A stretch of DNA of 64,000 bases from Pseudovirgaria hyperparasitica. Its lineage: Eukaryota > Ascomycota > Dothideomycetes > Acrospermales > Acrospermaceae. Shown piece after piece: positions 15,189-26,295 of this stretch (the stretch's first letter is position 1; each line of letters begins with the position of its first letter). The stretch is from positions 25,367 through 89,366 of the forward strand of contig NW_022985567.1 of assembly GCF_010093815.1 (NCBI RefSeq), read 5' to 3'. The notes beneath the pieces were generated by a model, which saw nothing but the letters and a program-made list of their open reading frames with translations, was not told where the DNA came from and ran no database searches. The position numbers and the translations under genes were made by a program.

Positions 15189-15221
15189 ATTATTAGTTAA
15201 GGGTAGCCCTTAACTAATAAT
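15189..15221. repeat. Hairpin repeat copy 2 (perfect)
   Basis: This is a perfect palindrome: ATTATTAGTTAAGGG, the loop TAG, then the exact complement arm. It lies inside the inner LTR element. Confidence 0.75.
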
Positions 15222-17906
15222 CCGGCTTAACTCCGGCTTCCGGCGATATACTCCGCTATATAGTTAGTCTCTAGCCACGGAGTTACCCTTCTTCTCTAAG
15301 ACTAGAATATACTTATCCGGACTAGTTTCGAAGGTTATATATTCTTATCTATATATAGAGTAGACTATTAAGAGTACTTACCTAGAGGCTAACCTCTACA
15401 CCGTAAGTAAGGCCTATCTAGTATATGGCTCCCCTAGGATAAGGTCATAATTAAGTTCGCTATATACGAATATCGAAGTGGCCGTAATAATCCGACCTAT
15501 ATAGATAGGGTATTACTATACTATTTCTATAAATAGAGTACTATACTAAGTAGCGCTAACTAAACTTAAGTTCTTTATATATAGTAGAAGCGAAGATATC
15601 GCTAGCCTAAGACGCCTCGTAGTATCTAGTCGAATGCTATTTACCTATACGCCACTATTAAATAGTACTATACTAGTCGCCCTTTTAGGACTAACTTCTA
15701 TGGGGTACCTCGGATACTCGGCTACTAGCCTTACTATCCCTTCCTTAAGCTAATTAATATCTTATTACGTGATGGCCGTCCCCGTGGTATAGAGGGGTAC
15801 TAATACGTTAAGTTTATTTATCTCGGGAGCCATAGCATGGTCGTTTCTTCCTTTCTTCTCGGCTCTCTCTTCTCGAGCCTTACGGACCTCTCTAGCTATA
15901 AAGTTAGGGGCGCCCTTCTCGAATACCGTATAACGTAAGTCGCTATTAAGGCTTAATAGTTCGCTAATAGTAATGTTTATAGTTATCTCTAGAACGCGCA
16001 CTAGCTATGCTTCGCTAGCTTCTATACTTAGCTACTATCCTTTGCGTAGATAGTTATTAAGCTTAACGCCTCGGATACGTGTCTTTTAACTAGGATTTAG
16101 GCTATCCCCTTTATCTATCTTATCCTCCGGCGCCGTTGGCTCTTATTTAGACGTTCTCTAGTCGCTACTCTTCTCGCCGTCCTTCTATTCCTTAATAATC
16201 CTTACGTACTACCCTTCACGCATTCCGTAGAGATAGGTAATCTTTCTTTCCTTAGTACGATTAGGTATACTCTTCGTGATCCCCCTTCTAGATATTATAA
16301 GTATAGCGGGCTCTTCTAGGGCTATCTCCTCGTGGATATATCTATTACTAGCCACGTTAAAGCGTTTATAGAATTCTATATATCTATCTTTCTTACTCTC
16401 GGGCGACGTGACTTCTTCTTCCGAATCGCTATCCGCCGAGGCCTAGTAGGGACCCTTCGTAGGTTTTATACTAATACTATATACTAGCACCCTCTATGAA
16501 GCGTTAATGTTTACTATAGATATAGAAACCTTTACTCCTCCTCCGTACTAGCTTAGACCGTTTTAAACCGTTACTACGTAGTTCCGGATAGCTTATAGAG
16601 TAGCTTATGGCCCTACCGAGAAGGGTAGTAATAGGATTTCTTCTCTATTCGCCCCGAAACGCCCTTAGAATACTCGCACCCCGTTAATATTTAGTAATCC
16701 GTCTCTAATATATCCTACCATCTCCGGATATCTATATATTAGGTAATCTCCTCCGCACGTAATACACACGATCGGTCTTCGAGGCCTATCCTAGGCCATA
16801 ACGCCTCCTTAGGAGTCTCGGGTAGAGACGTATTCTCTATTCTATATATAATTCTATAGATAAACTTACGTTAGTTCTATAGGCATGCCTCGTGCTTAGG
16901 GATGTACTAAAAGATTTAGCCTTCGCGCCTACTAGTTAATAATAGCCGAAAGTAGCTTAGGTTCGTACTTCTTAAGGGATAGGAATAAGGAATTAGAGGT
17001 AAAGTAGGACTTCATCTTAATTAACGTGAGGTCTAGTTTACTAAATCTCTCTACCATCTCGTTAAACTTATCTAATTCTAGCGCGACGTATACTACGACT
17101 AGAGAGGGGTAGTTAAATTTATTAGTTCTTCTTTCTTTATATAACTACTCTTCTAAGCCGGTCTTCTTACTCCCTATCTTTAATTTATAGTATATAGCTA
17201 TGGCCAGCTCTTATACGGCTAAGTACTTATTAATATAAGCCAGTTCCTTAAGTGCTCTAGCCTTTCGTGATACGAAGCTATAGATAATTACCTAGTTATA
17301 ACTATATACTTCCATCGTGAGTTAACATTTCTCTATAGCCCGAGCCTTAAGACTATTAGGTAGCCCTTCTAGGAAGAGCTCTATTCGCGAATACAAGCTT
17401 AGGCTTCCTTTAGCCGTAAGTTTCTCCGTAATAATATGATACCGGGAGTAGTATATAGGGAGAGAGTAGAATGGGTCTACTTTAACCATTTCCATATATT
17501 TTCGGATAAAGTGGATGGTGCCTTCCTCGAGGGCAGAGTCAAATAGAGAGAATTCCTTTAATAATTCTTCACGTAGCGTGGCCTACTACTATTTCTAAAA
17601 CCTACTTATTCCTTTAATAGTAGGACGGAGATAGTCCTCGTAGTATAACAGTAGGGAGGTTATCTTCTTATTAGACGGAACTTCGTAGTTTATATATATG
17701 TCCTCGTACTTCCGAAGGAAGGCTATGATGTTTATTCCTTTAAAGCGCTCGGGGGCTAGGGTAGGTAGAGATACTATCCTTCCTTATTGCGTAAATGCTA
17801 CGAAGAAGTTAAGCATCTCTCTACGAGTTACTAGGTCGTTGTTTTAAGCTCCTATCGCACTATTACTAGTAGTAGGTGTGCTAGTAGAGACGCTAGGGGT
17901 AAGGTT

Positions 17907-17932
17907 ATTAGTTAAGGGATTACCTTAACTAA
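17907..17932. repeat. Hairpin repeat copy 3
   Basis: A shorter copy with arms TTAGTTAAGG / CCTTAACTAA around a 5-6-nt loop, near the 5' end of the inner element. Confidence 0.6.
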
Positions 17933-18436
17933 AGGTTAGCCTAATGCGTCTACCTATAACACCCATTATCCCTTCTCCATATTAACTAATCCCTTTATAA
18001 GGTGAACTATTACTATCGTCTTTATCGATATAAGGTTCACGGTATCCTACTTGTATTATTATCTTTATATAAGGCGTTTCTAAAGTGGTATACTCGTGTA
18101 GCCGTATTTATGAATAACAGCTATAGTAGTACTAAACAGGTTATATTTATCGTTTTTAAACTCTTCTTTACTACTTCATCTAGCCCTATTTTATATCCTA
18201 TTCCCCTAAGACATTTTCAAGTCGCGCTATCACCCGTGTTAGCATGCGCATGCTTTTTACGGCTACTTTTAAGAGGCTAGCCCCTAGCGACTCCGGACTC
18301 CCTGTTTTCCGGACTCGTGGCTTTAATCTAGTAAGTCTAGACTACCTTATTAGGCACGCTATATACTTCCCCTAAGCTAGTTTTAGAGTCCTAATCTCCC
18401 CCTATAAGTTCGTAGTCCGGGTACGACCTCCAAAAT

Positions 18437-18803
18437 TATGGTAAGCTATCGCCACGTGTGTCCCTTTTATAAATGGCTGTATTCCTAGTATAGTAGTCGC
18501 GACGAACTCATAAGTATCTCTCCTAGGTATTATAAGTTCTCTTTGAACGCATGACTTCTTATTAGTTCTCTTTTACGATAGGACGGGTCTATATAATACT
18601 CTTAATTAATTCTTTAATAGCTAAGCCTAATAATCAATACCCATAGAGGCCCATGAACGTAAGGAAAGGTCGAATAGTCGAATATTAGTAATGGGGGAGC
18701 GCCGAGCAGAATGACCAAGGAAAACGCCCTCCTTAAATATACAATGAAGCCATGTAATCGAGCCAGGGACACATACATGTAGGGCTGCAGGAGCGGCCTT
18801 CCA
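18437..18803 (-). repeat. Inner element, right (5') LTR
   Basis: This 367-bp repeat is paired with 7371-7737, and its differences from the left copy are mainly transitions. The right flank starts with the TAGTAG duplication. Confidence 0.88.
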
Positions 18804-20784
18804 TAGTAGGTTTTCGTCTACTTTAATACTAAGCTCTCTATTTTAAGTAAGTAAGAGGACGTAGATAGCGGAGATTACCTTTTCGTAGTCCTTCTAGAAT
18901 TATTCGTCATCGACTAGCTATACTAGGTTCTATTATAGTAGGTATATACGCTAGCCAGCTGTTTTCTAGATAAAGTCTAGTTTCGGGTTATATTTTTCGA
19001 GCTATAGTATACCGAGGATTATATTAAAGGGACTGTCTACCATGATAAAGGTTAAGTAGTAGGGTTTCTACTTCCCTCTACTATCCTAGATACTATATTT
19101 AATAGTATAGATACTCTATGATTTAATAGGACCGTCGATACTATGGAAGGTAGTATCTATTAGTACTTAAATATCGACATTAAGTTCTCGTACTCGTTAA
19201 GTCGATATAACATTAGTAGCTAAACCGCTATTAAGTATTATAGTCTAATATTATCTATAAGGGACCTCGATAGGCCTAGCCTATAGTTTGATATACTAGT
19301 TGGCTAGTTATCTCTCTATTTTAGTTACGTCTATAAGTCGTAAGGGTTCCTTATAGATAGTTAGTTTTTTATATTATATACCGGGTAGTTAGACGCGATA
19401 TATCCTAGCTACTAGCACTTATAGTATATAACTAACTTAGTATCTATATTAGTATTCGGTAGTTTCCCTAAGCGGTACTCGGGTGCTATATAGCCTATTC
19501 TACTATAGGTGTAGTAGGTAACTTTAGGTTATTTATACGAGTCGTTTCTCGCGTCTCGATATATTAACTAGTAGAAAGATCCACGGTACGGGCCTCGTCT
19601 TCTCGAGTTCATAGAGTAGTAGCGCCTATAAGATATTCCGCGCGATCTATTACTAAACCGGTCCTCTTTAGATAATTTTATATTAGATTAGATTAATAGG
19701 GATAGTCGTACGCCTATATAACGTTAGTTATTTATTATACGCTAATATTGTTCTACGAGATTCGCGAGTACCTAAAGGTTAGTAGAGATAGATATTATAA
19801 GGTTAATGCGTTCCTTTACGCTTAGGTTAAGGGACCTTTTAAAGTCGTCGTATTATTAAACTATATAATCTTCCTTAGCTTCTCTCTAAAGAGGTCGGAG
19901 GTATTTAAGGAGTTATAACGGGGATTATCTCTCTCGCTATTAAGTCTTAAAGATATGGCTCTAAGTCTATTCGCGTCGCTTGGCTCTATCGCCGAAGTAT
20001 TAAAGAAGGAATTTGGTAAACGTATCCTAGTTATATATATCCTTAGAGTATTTAATTTAATATACTATCTAACGTTTAGATAGCGTTAGGTCTAGATAGT
20101 TCTATACGAACCTAATCTTATTACTATCGTTCGTGAATAGATGGAAGAATCGGCTATACTAGTAAGCCTATTTATAAAAGCTCCTTCTAGTTTTACTGTT
20201 AAAGTAAGGTAGTTTCTTAGACTAAGGTAACTAGGATAGTAATAGACTTAGTTAGACTATTTCGGCTTAAGTTAGTCTATATTAGTATAGATTAGTTACT
20301 ACTAGCACTAAAGCGCGTAGTACGGCTTCGAGTCTAGCGGTTTATTCTTACGCTTTATTAAGTTCACGAAGTTACTACTTAAGCTAAGCCTAACGCTATC
20401 TCTCCGTGTATAGCTTAGTATATATATTATTATAAGGCGTGGTTAATGTTAGTTAGTTCTAATAAATTAATTCGTTAACGTTAATAGGGTCTAGTCTTAT
20501 AGTAAGGATAGGTCTAGTATAGTATAAACTAGACCGCGATAGAGTATAATAGACTCCTTCCTTATTATCTAGATAATCTTCTACGGTTATACGGAATACC
20601 GTACTAGTTATTAGTATAATAGCCTATAGAGTATACTTATCGGTAGAGGTGGTCGTAGGGAGACTATTCTCTTTATTTAGATTTAGAGAGAGTCTCTCGT
20701 ATAAGGTAGTACCACGGGTATTATAGCGCGTAGTAGGAGCTATCTCTATAAGCTACCGTCATACTATATAGAGAGAAATTAAAA

Positions 20785-21022
20785 TATAAAGAGTAAAGAC
20801 GTAGGATAGTAGTCTAATAGTTTATAGAGAGATATAGGAATGTATTTATAGAGTTATCTTACTCTTATACGAGGTTGATTCCTAATAAGTAGAAATCGGT
20901 TTATACGGTCTACTTATATAGTGACCTCGCTTAACTTAGCTAACTTAACCTAGCTCTAGCTACTACGTGGCTATATGGATTAGAATGGTCCATATAGATC
21001 CGTTATGGTTCCCGTCCTAACA
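20785..21022 (-). repeat. Outer element, right (5') LTR
   Basis: This 238-bp repeat is paired with 1541-1778 and is followed by the CGTAT target duplication. Confidence 0.9.
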
Positions 21023-21027
21023 CGTAT

Positions 21028-21641
21028 AGATTAGGTTATATCTAAGACTAAGTTCTAATAATTTTACCCTTAGATAGTACGTATAGATACGGAGATTATT
21101 AGTTAAGAACTACCCTTAACTAATATTTAAGGTTCTCCCGGGGTTCCTCCGGTATATATTAGATAGTAGTTATATATAAGTAGTATACTCTACTCTTAAA
21201 GTAGTAGCTTTATAATTCGATTCTTTTAGTATAGTTAGTTAGTATATAGAGTCTATCTTCTTATAATTATATTATTATCTTATTATCTTATTATCTCTTA
21301 ATACTATAAATCTATCTATATATAGATTAATTAAGATATATATAAATCTAGTATAGTCTTTAGCTAATTTCTAATAGAAATACTAATAGTAAATAGCTAT
21401 TAAGAGATTATCTTCTAAATATAGTATTATAAGAAGATAGATAAGATATAGTTATTAAGTATCTTAAGATTAAAGATTAAGAAGATATATAGATATATAC
21501 TTAAATTATATGATTTATTAGTAGATTAGCTTATTAGTAGATATATTAACTTATATATATATATAAGTACTAAGAGAAATAAATTTAAGTAAATAATAAA
21601 TAGAGTATATTAATTCTTATGGCTTATTTTATATATATACT
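21028..21641. other. TA-rich boundary between repeat block and gene cluster
   Basis: This 0.6-kb TA-rich stretch separates the outer LTR from the NRPS stop codon. It holds hairpin copy 4 and no gene. The CA/TG-depleted texture ends at about 21.65 kb, essentially at the NRPS 3' end. Confidence 0.6.
21094..21124. repeat. Hairpin repeat copy 4, outside both LTR elements
   Basis: Arms TATTAGTTAAG / CTTAACTAATA enclose a short loop. It lies about 70 bp beyond the outer LTR, so the motif is not simply internal to one element. Confidence 0.6.
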
Positions 21642-24600
21642 TTAAGCCCATTGAATTTCTTTTAATGTACTCTTAATATTCTTCGCTAGTACGATAACTA
21701 ACTCTGACATTAATACCAATACCTCCCTTGCTTGATCCTCGTTAAGTAGATAATCTGGCACGGCTATCTTCAACCATATCTGGTCTCTCTGCTGCACCGC
21801 AATTAAAATGACCTGTCTCCTCCGCGGCGGTACACCCCTTTCCAGTCTCGTTCCTGGCACGCCACTTAGCTTTAGTGGTCCCTTGCCCTCGACCTCTGCA
21901 CCACGGAAATTGACCACAGATCCGAAATCGCCGTCTCCAGGCACCATAGTATTTGTTTCCGTAAACGTCCGACCCGCCGTCACCCCGAGTATAGTGGGCA
22001 GCTCCACGAGTTCATGGGCCATAGCATCGATATACTGGTTTTGCAGATCGATAAGCAGTTGGTGCACCGTCAGGTCTGCTGATGCAGCGACACGCAGGAG
22101 GATTGTGTTCGTACATAGGCCGACACAGGTCGTGGTGTCGGATACACGTCCACTGTTACGCCCATTGGTCATCATACCAAACACAACGGGAACTGGACTG
22201 AGGTTTGGGGAAGTGGCCAGTGCGCTTAGTGTGCTGGGCCGGTGCTGAGTCAAGCGAACGAGGATCAGAGACCATGCGGCATTGACGATAGTTGCGAGGG
22301 TGATGCCCTCGACAGGCGGAATAGGTGGGGTATGTAGCGTGGGAAGGGACCATTGGGGCGACGACATAGGAGACGGGCCTGAAGGGAGATGTGTTATCAG
22401 GTGGCCCGAGAGGCGGGATCGCCAGAAGTCGATGGATTCCGAGGAGGACTTCTGACGCAACAATTCTTCAATGTGGGCTGAGTATTGGGTGGCGGGAGCG
22501 AGAGCCTGGTCTTCGTAAAGAGCCTGCAGGTCCGAGAAAAGGACTTCGAGGGCATATCCATCAAACTGGGCGTGGGAAAGGCGGATAACGAGGACGCTGC
22601 GGCTGGAAGGTGTTGAGATGTGTGTGAATCTTGTGATTGGTCTATCGAGGGGGGGTAATGTGAGGTCGTCCTGGGAGCATAACTTCGAAACTTGATCGTC
22701 TAGGTTTCCGGATTCCATCCGTGACTGAACAAGCCCCTCGGGGGGCTGGAAAGGAATCACTTGGCCTATCTGACCATTTATCATTCGGAACACCACACGC
22801 AAGATCTCGTGCCGCTCGGCTAGCAGCCGACAAGCTGAAAGCAATTTGGCATCGTCGATACGTTCAGCAAAATCGAAGATGAAATACTGAAGAGATTCAC
22901 GAAGTCGAACTTGCTGGGCCTCTGTGAGAGGGAGTACCTTTTGTATGTCTGTGGAAGGCAGCTCCTTCGTCGATGCTGCAGCAAACAAATCGTCCTCTCC
23001 TGTGAACCCAAACTCTGCGCTAATCAACCCCCTTGTATCGATACGCATTCCTTTGATTTTGTCAAAGTGGCAGACTGATGCGGCCAGGTCGGATATCTTG
23101 GGATGACGGAGAATTTCCGAAACTTGGATTTGCACGCTGAACTTACGAAGACGGTTGACGAGACTAATTGCGAGAAGTGAGTCTCCTCCTAGGTCGAAGA
23201 AAGAGTCGTCTAGGCCAACACTCTCGGGCTCCCGGTTGAACAATTCGGCAAAAGCCATTTGGAGCACCTTTTCGGCTTCGTTATAAGGCACTCTCCTCGT
23301 TTGATGGAACCCAGTGTACTTGTCAAGGTCCGCAGCTGAGAGAGAGTCTGCTTTGGACTGTAGCAGCTTTACGTCGGTCTTCCCGTTGATCGAGACAGGA
23401 AACTTGTAGAGCGTAAAATACTTTGTTGGGCGCATATATGAGGGGAGTTTGGCTGCTAATGTCTGGTCAGTATCTGTTAGTTTCTTACGAGTGATCTGGG
23501 TTGGTCTTGTGAAGATCGGGGTAGTCGAGACGAGTCTCGCATCCTCATCGTTCTCTGCCACCAGAGATGGCATCTCGATAAAAGCCGCAAGGATGTGATT
23601 CAGACTGCTTGTTCTACTGGAGATTGTGGTCACAAGAACGGAACTAGCCATGGGCAAACACTGTGCGATAACATTCTCTACCTCGCCAGCTTCCAGTCGT
23701 TGTCCACGAATCTTGATCTGATTGTCTTTCCGTCCGCAGAAAAAGATGGACCCATCTCGTTCAGAAAGCCTAGCAAGATCGCCTGTCTTGTAAAAGCGTC
23801 CTTCATACGATGAGCCTCGAAAGCTTGATACCCAACTTGGGTTGGACACAAATACTGCAGCTGTCTTCTCGGGCTCATGGAGATAGCCACGACCTACAAT
23901 CGGCCCTTCAAGAACCAACTCGCCCACAGCGCCTGGACCTAGGAGGGTGTTGTGGTTGTCCGGATCAACAATCCAGGCAATACATCCTACAGGATAGCCA
24001 ATGTTTGTAGGATCCGCACCCGGTTTTACCGAGGTCGTAAGTGTTGCTGTCACTGAACACTCCGAGGGACCATATCCGTTGATCAGCCTGACTTTGTCTG
24101 CCCATATGTCAACATCGTGGGGCTTCATTGCTTCGCCTCCAAGGACAAGGGCCTTTGCACATGGGATACTATCTGGTCTGATGAGCCTGGCAAGAGATGG
24201 TGTAAGGTCTAGTACATTGGCCTTCAATCTAACTGCAACCTCGGAGAAACTGTCTCTTCTCTCTGAGTCCGAGAGAACACAGACACAGCCTCCGGCGAGC
24301 CAAGTCATAAAGTGGTCTGATATGCTCGTATCAAAGGCGTATGATGCGAATTGAAGATATCTTGTCTGCTCATCAAGGCCAAATGCCTCTTTCTGAGTCA
24401 CAAGAGCTGTGCAATAATTGCGATGCTCTATTACGACTCCTTTAGGCTTCCCGGTGCTGCCTGAAGTGAAAACACAATATACGGCATTCTCGGGGGTTGC
24501 CTTGCTCAATGCATGGATCTCGGTATCGGGTTCTTTATTGTTCGTATCGTCGGTGCAGTCTACGATCACGACATTTGCCATAAGCTGGCTGGCCAATGGC

Positions 24601-25061
24601 TGCTGCTGTGAAGAACATACGACGAGTTTTGCTCTACTCGTGTCACATATTTCTTGCAAGCGGCGCCTGGGATGCGAGGGGTCCATAAGAATGAATGCAC
24701 CGCCGGCCTTGAGTACCCCAAGCATTGCTATAGATGTCCAACGTGATTTTTCGAACAGCAATGGTACAAAGGATTCGGGTCCCACATCATACGAAATGAG
24801 ACGTAACGCCAAGTGTGTAGAAAGAGTGTCGAGTTCTCGATAGCTAAATTGACCAGTCGATGAGAACACGGCTGGAGCATCAGCTCTTTCGAGACAGCGT
24901 TCACGAATAATGTCGTGCAGACAGACATCGACCGATGTGACTTCATTCGCATTGAAACGTCGCAAGTGCTGGTGATCAGCATTCGAAATGACACCGAGCG
25001 ACTCAGCGGTATTGGACGATAGATCCTTACTGCTTGGAAATGTATCGGGTCGTAGGGCCAT
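21642..25061 (-). CDS. Single-module non-ribosomal peptide synthetase, A-T-C
   Basis: This intronless gene encodes 1139 residues. The adenylation domain (about 45-570) shows TSGSTGKPKG near 199-208, a GYGPSE motif at 329-334, YKTGD near 424 and the A10 lysine in INGKTD (K561). The thiolation domain has LGGDS with the phosphopantetheine serine at about 628. A condensation domain follows (about 705-1139) with SHAQFDG at 829-835, which keeps the second, catalytic His of HHxxxDG and resembles the SHAQYDG of fungal terminal C domains. There is no N-terminal C domain, thioesterase or reductase, so product release is probably by the C domain. By hand alignment to the GrsA positions I read the specificity residues as D,T,S,D,V,G,G,V,T,K; the Asp at position 278 hints at a basic or amino-bearing substrate, weakly. 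It is the likely core enzyme of the cluster. Confidence 0.95.
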   Translation of the reverse strand: MALRPDTFPSSKDLSSNTAESLGVISNADHQHLRRFNANEVTSVDVCLHDIIRERCLERADAPAVFSSTGQFSYRELDTLSTHLALRLISYDVGPESFVPLLFEKSRWTSIAMLGVLKAGGAFILMDPSHPRRRLQEICDTSRAKLVVCSSQQQPLASQLMANVVIVDCTDDTNNKEPDTEIHALSKATPENAVYCVFTSGSTGKPKGVVIEHRNYCTALVTQKEAFGLDEQTRYLQFASYAFDTSISDHFMTWLAGGCVCVLSDSERRDSFSEVAVRLKANVLDLTPSLARLIRPDSIPCAKALVLGGEAMKPHDVDIWADKVRLINGYGPSECSVTATLTTSVKPGADPTNIGYPVGCIAWIVDPDNHNTLLGPGAVGELVLEGPIVGRGYLHEPEKTAAVFVSNPSWVSSFRGSSYEGRFYKTGDLARLSERDGSIFFCGRKDNQIKIRGQRLEAGEVENVIAQCLPMASSVLVTTISSRTSSLNHILAAFIEMPSLVAENDEDARLVSTTPIFTRPTQITRKKLTDTDQTLAAKLPSYMRPTKYFTLYKFPVSINGKTDVKLLQSKADSLSAADLDKYTGFHQTRRVPYNEAEKVLQMAFAELFNREPESVGLDDSFFDLGGDSLLAISLVNRLRKFSVQIQVSEILRHPKISDLAASVCHFDKIKGMRIDTRGLISAEFGFTGEDDLFAAASTKELPSTDIQKVLPLTEAQQVRLRESLQYFIFDFAERIDDAKLLSACRLLAERHEILRVVFRMINGQIGQVIPFQPPEGLVQSRMESGNLDDQVSKLCSQDDLTLPPLDRPITRFTHISTPSSRSVLVIRLSHAQFDGYALEVLFSDLQALYEDQALAPATQYSAHIEELLRQKSSSESIDFWRSRLSGHLITHLPSGPSPMSSPQWSLPTLHTPPIPPVEGITLATIVNAAWSLILVRLTQHRPSTLSALATSPNLSPVPVVFGMMTNGRNSGRVSDTTTCVGLCTNTILLRVAASADLTVHQLLIDLQNQYIDAMAHELVELPTILGVTAGRTFTETNTMVPGDGDFGSVVNFRGAEVEGKGPLKLSGVPGTRLERGVPPRRRQVILIAVQQRDQIWLKIAVPDYLLNEDQAREVLVLMSELVIVLAKNIKSTLKEIQWA

Positions 25062-26295
25062 AGTACGTGAGTCCTTCTATCGATGATCTCGGGCAGACGT
25101 ACGGTATGGACTGAAGGCTGTTATGTTTACTCTCAAGTCGATTTAAGAGGGAGCGTAAGAACGAAATGAATGACTAGGAGCGACATTTTACCTAATTGGT
25201 AAGTTCACCAGCTGGGGTCTTAGTCTTTGTCGTTTGAATGGGATTTAGCTATAGTGGGCGGGAGGATCTTCATGCACTGTTGTCGATTATGGATTAGTAC
25301 TGATGCAATGTCTTTGATCCACCCCGATCCTAGGAGTCCACTAATCTACTGCAATCACGACTCTGTTTGATTGGTGCGGACTTGCATTGTTCAACACCCG
25401 GACGATGCATGCGATCAAGCAAGACCGTAAGGTAACAACCAATTGCACGAATTTCGACCTGTCAATTCTTACTCTTAGCCTTGCCGAGAATCACTGCAGA
25501 CTTATGCGCAAGACCTACCATGCATTGCCTCTTTACGTTGCATGCGGCATGTCCCTGAGCTTGATTTGTGCCACGAAGCCTCTAGGTCAAGCCTCTACTA
25601 CACATCGGCTCCAATGGCCATCGTTTGTCCGCCCTGCCCATAAGCGTTTAGACGTTGTCTGCTAGTCGTCTAACTCTCATGGAGCAACGTCCAGTCCGGG
25701 TGGGATATCTTACGGCGAAACCTCCAGGAACGTATCTTCAATGAGAGCCTCAAAACGCTTGGCCACGCCTACCTCATAGGTACGAGTTATAAATAATTGA
25801 CGTGAACGATCGGAGTGCGATGCACACCTACGCCAAGAGTCACCCTAGTGATACAAACTTTTGAATTTCGATCCCGACCAAGGAAGCAAAGAAATTGCAA
25901 GCAAATACCATATTTGGAGGCGGGTAACTGATATCTTGAGTACAGGTAGGGTCGTAATAGGGGCCGTCATTGTATATGCCGAGTCCGCAGAGTCCTCTGA
26001 AGGTACTGGTACGGGATGGCAAACAGGTGACGATTGAGGGGAGTGACGGGCGGACGGCATGGTAACCTGGGATGGCAATATGAACAGCATCGGAGGTTTC
26101 TTCCATTGTGCTACCGTCTCCGAGTGAAGTAGCCCGAATGAGCCTTGTTCGCGCGCGAAACGGTTTTTCATTGTGAGAAACATTTAGACTACATGTTGAC
26201 CTAACAGTGTTTGCTAAGACTCGAGCTCCCATGAAGATAGTGAACAGAGTTGAATAGGCACCCCAGACATACTTATACATAATCAAGTTAATCAC
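25062..26295. other. Intergenic region upstream of the NRPS
   Basis: This 1.2-kb stretch lies between the NRPS start and the 3' end of the next transporter, both on the minus strand. Open frames here have no recognisable family. It contains one exact TGACGTGA site at 25798-25805 and should hold the NRPS promoter. Confidence 0.5.
25798..25805 (+). promoter_or_regulatory. TGACGTGA, candidate Aps2/ToxE-type binding site
   Basis: An exact match to the eight-base Api-box that, from memory, is the site of the apicidin-cluster regulator Aps2, a bZIP-ankyrin protein like the one at 40620-41619. It lies about 740 bp upstream of the NRPS start. A single 8-mer can occur by chance. Confidence 0.4.

Larger units (their letters stand above)
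7371..18803 (-). mobile_element. Inner, nested Ty3/gypsy-type LTR retrotransposon (RIP fossil)
   Basis: Two 367-bp direct repeats (7371-7737 and 18437-18803) are flanked by the 6-bp duplication TAGTAG (7365-7370, 18804-18809), which marks insertion into the outer element. It reads on the minus strand. A primer-binding-site candidate beginning TGGAGGTCG lies just inside the right, 5' LTR (about 18417-18432). A gag-like region is at about 15.3-17.9 kb, reverse transcriptase near 14.2-14.4 kb, RNase H near 13.4-13.6 kb, and the probable integrase at lower coordinates. At 11.4 kb it is long for the family, because about 4 kb of partly coding-like sequence lies between integrase and the 3' LTR. 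It is broken, with many breaks spread along its length. It is younger than the outer element and less TA-saturated. Confidence 0.88.
1541..21022 (-). mobile_element. Outer Ty3/gypsy-type LTR retrotransposon (RIP fossil)
   Basis: Two 238-bp direct repeats (1541-1778 and 20785-21022) with TG...CA-type ends are flanked by the 5-bp target duplication CGTAT (1536-1540, 21023-21027). The element reads on the minus strand. Its parts, still recognisable on that strand, are a gag zinc-knuckle remnant near 19440-19510, reverse transcriptase near 6770-7010, RNase H and integrase at lower coordinates (roughly 4700-6400), and a polypurine tract at about 1779-1795 beside the left, 3' LTR. RT-RNaseH-integrase order indicates the Ty3/gypsy class. 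About 11.4 kb of its length is a second LTR element inserted between gag and RT, so its own length is about 8 kb. It is broken, with many (dozens of) breaks spread over its whole length. It must predate the inner element. LTR divergence is dominated by transitions, so it is not a usable clock. Confidence 0.9.

Noticed and set aside
21642-25061. Many 60-150-codon frames on both strands within the NRPS
   Set aside because: They are shadows of the long NRPS frame in other phases.
25387-25665. 92-codon plus-strand frame upstream of the NRPS
   Set aside because: No family features, and it sits where the NRPS promoter is expected.
25840-26295. 151-codon minus-strand frame downstream of MFS A
   Set aside because: No recognisable motif, two overlapping frames of similar length, and directly behind the transporter stop codon. 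A chance frame is likelier.
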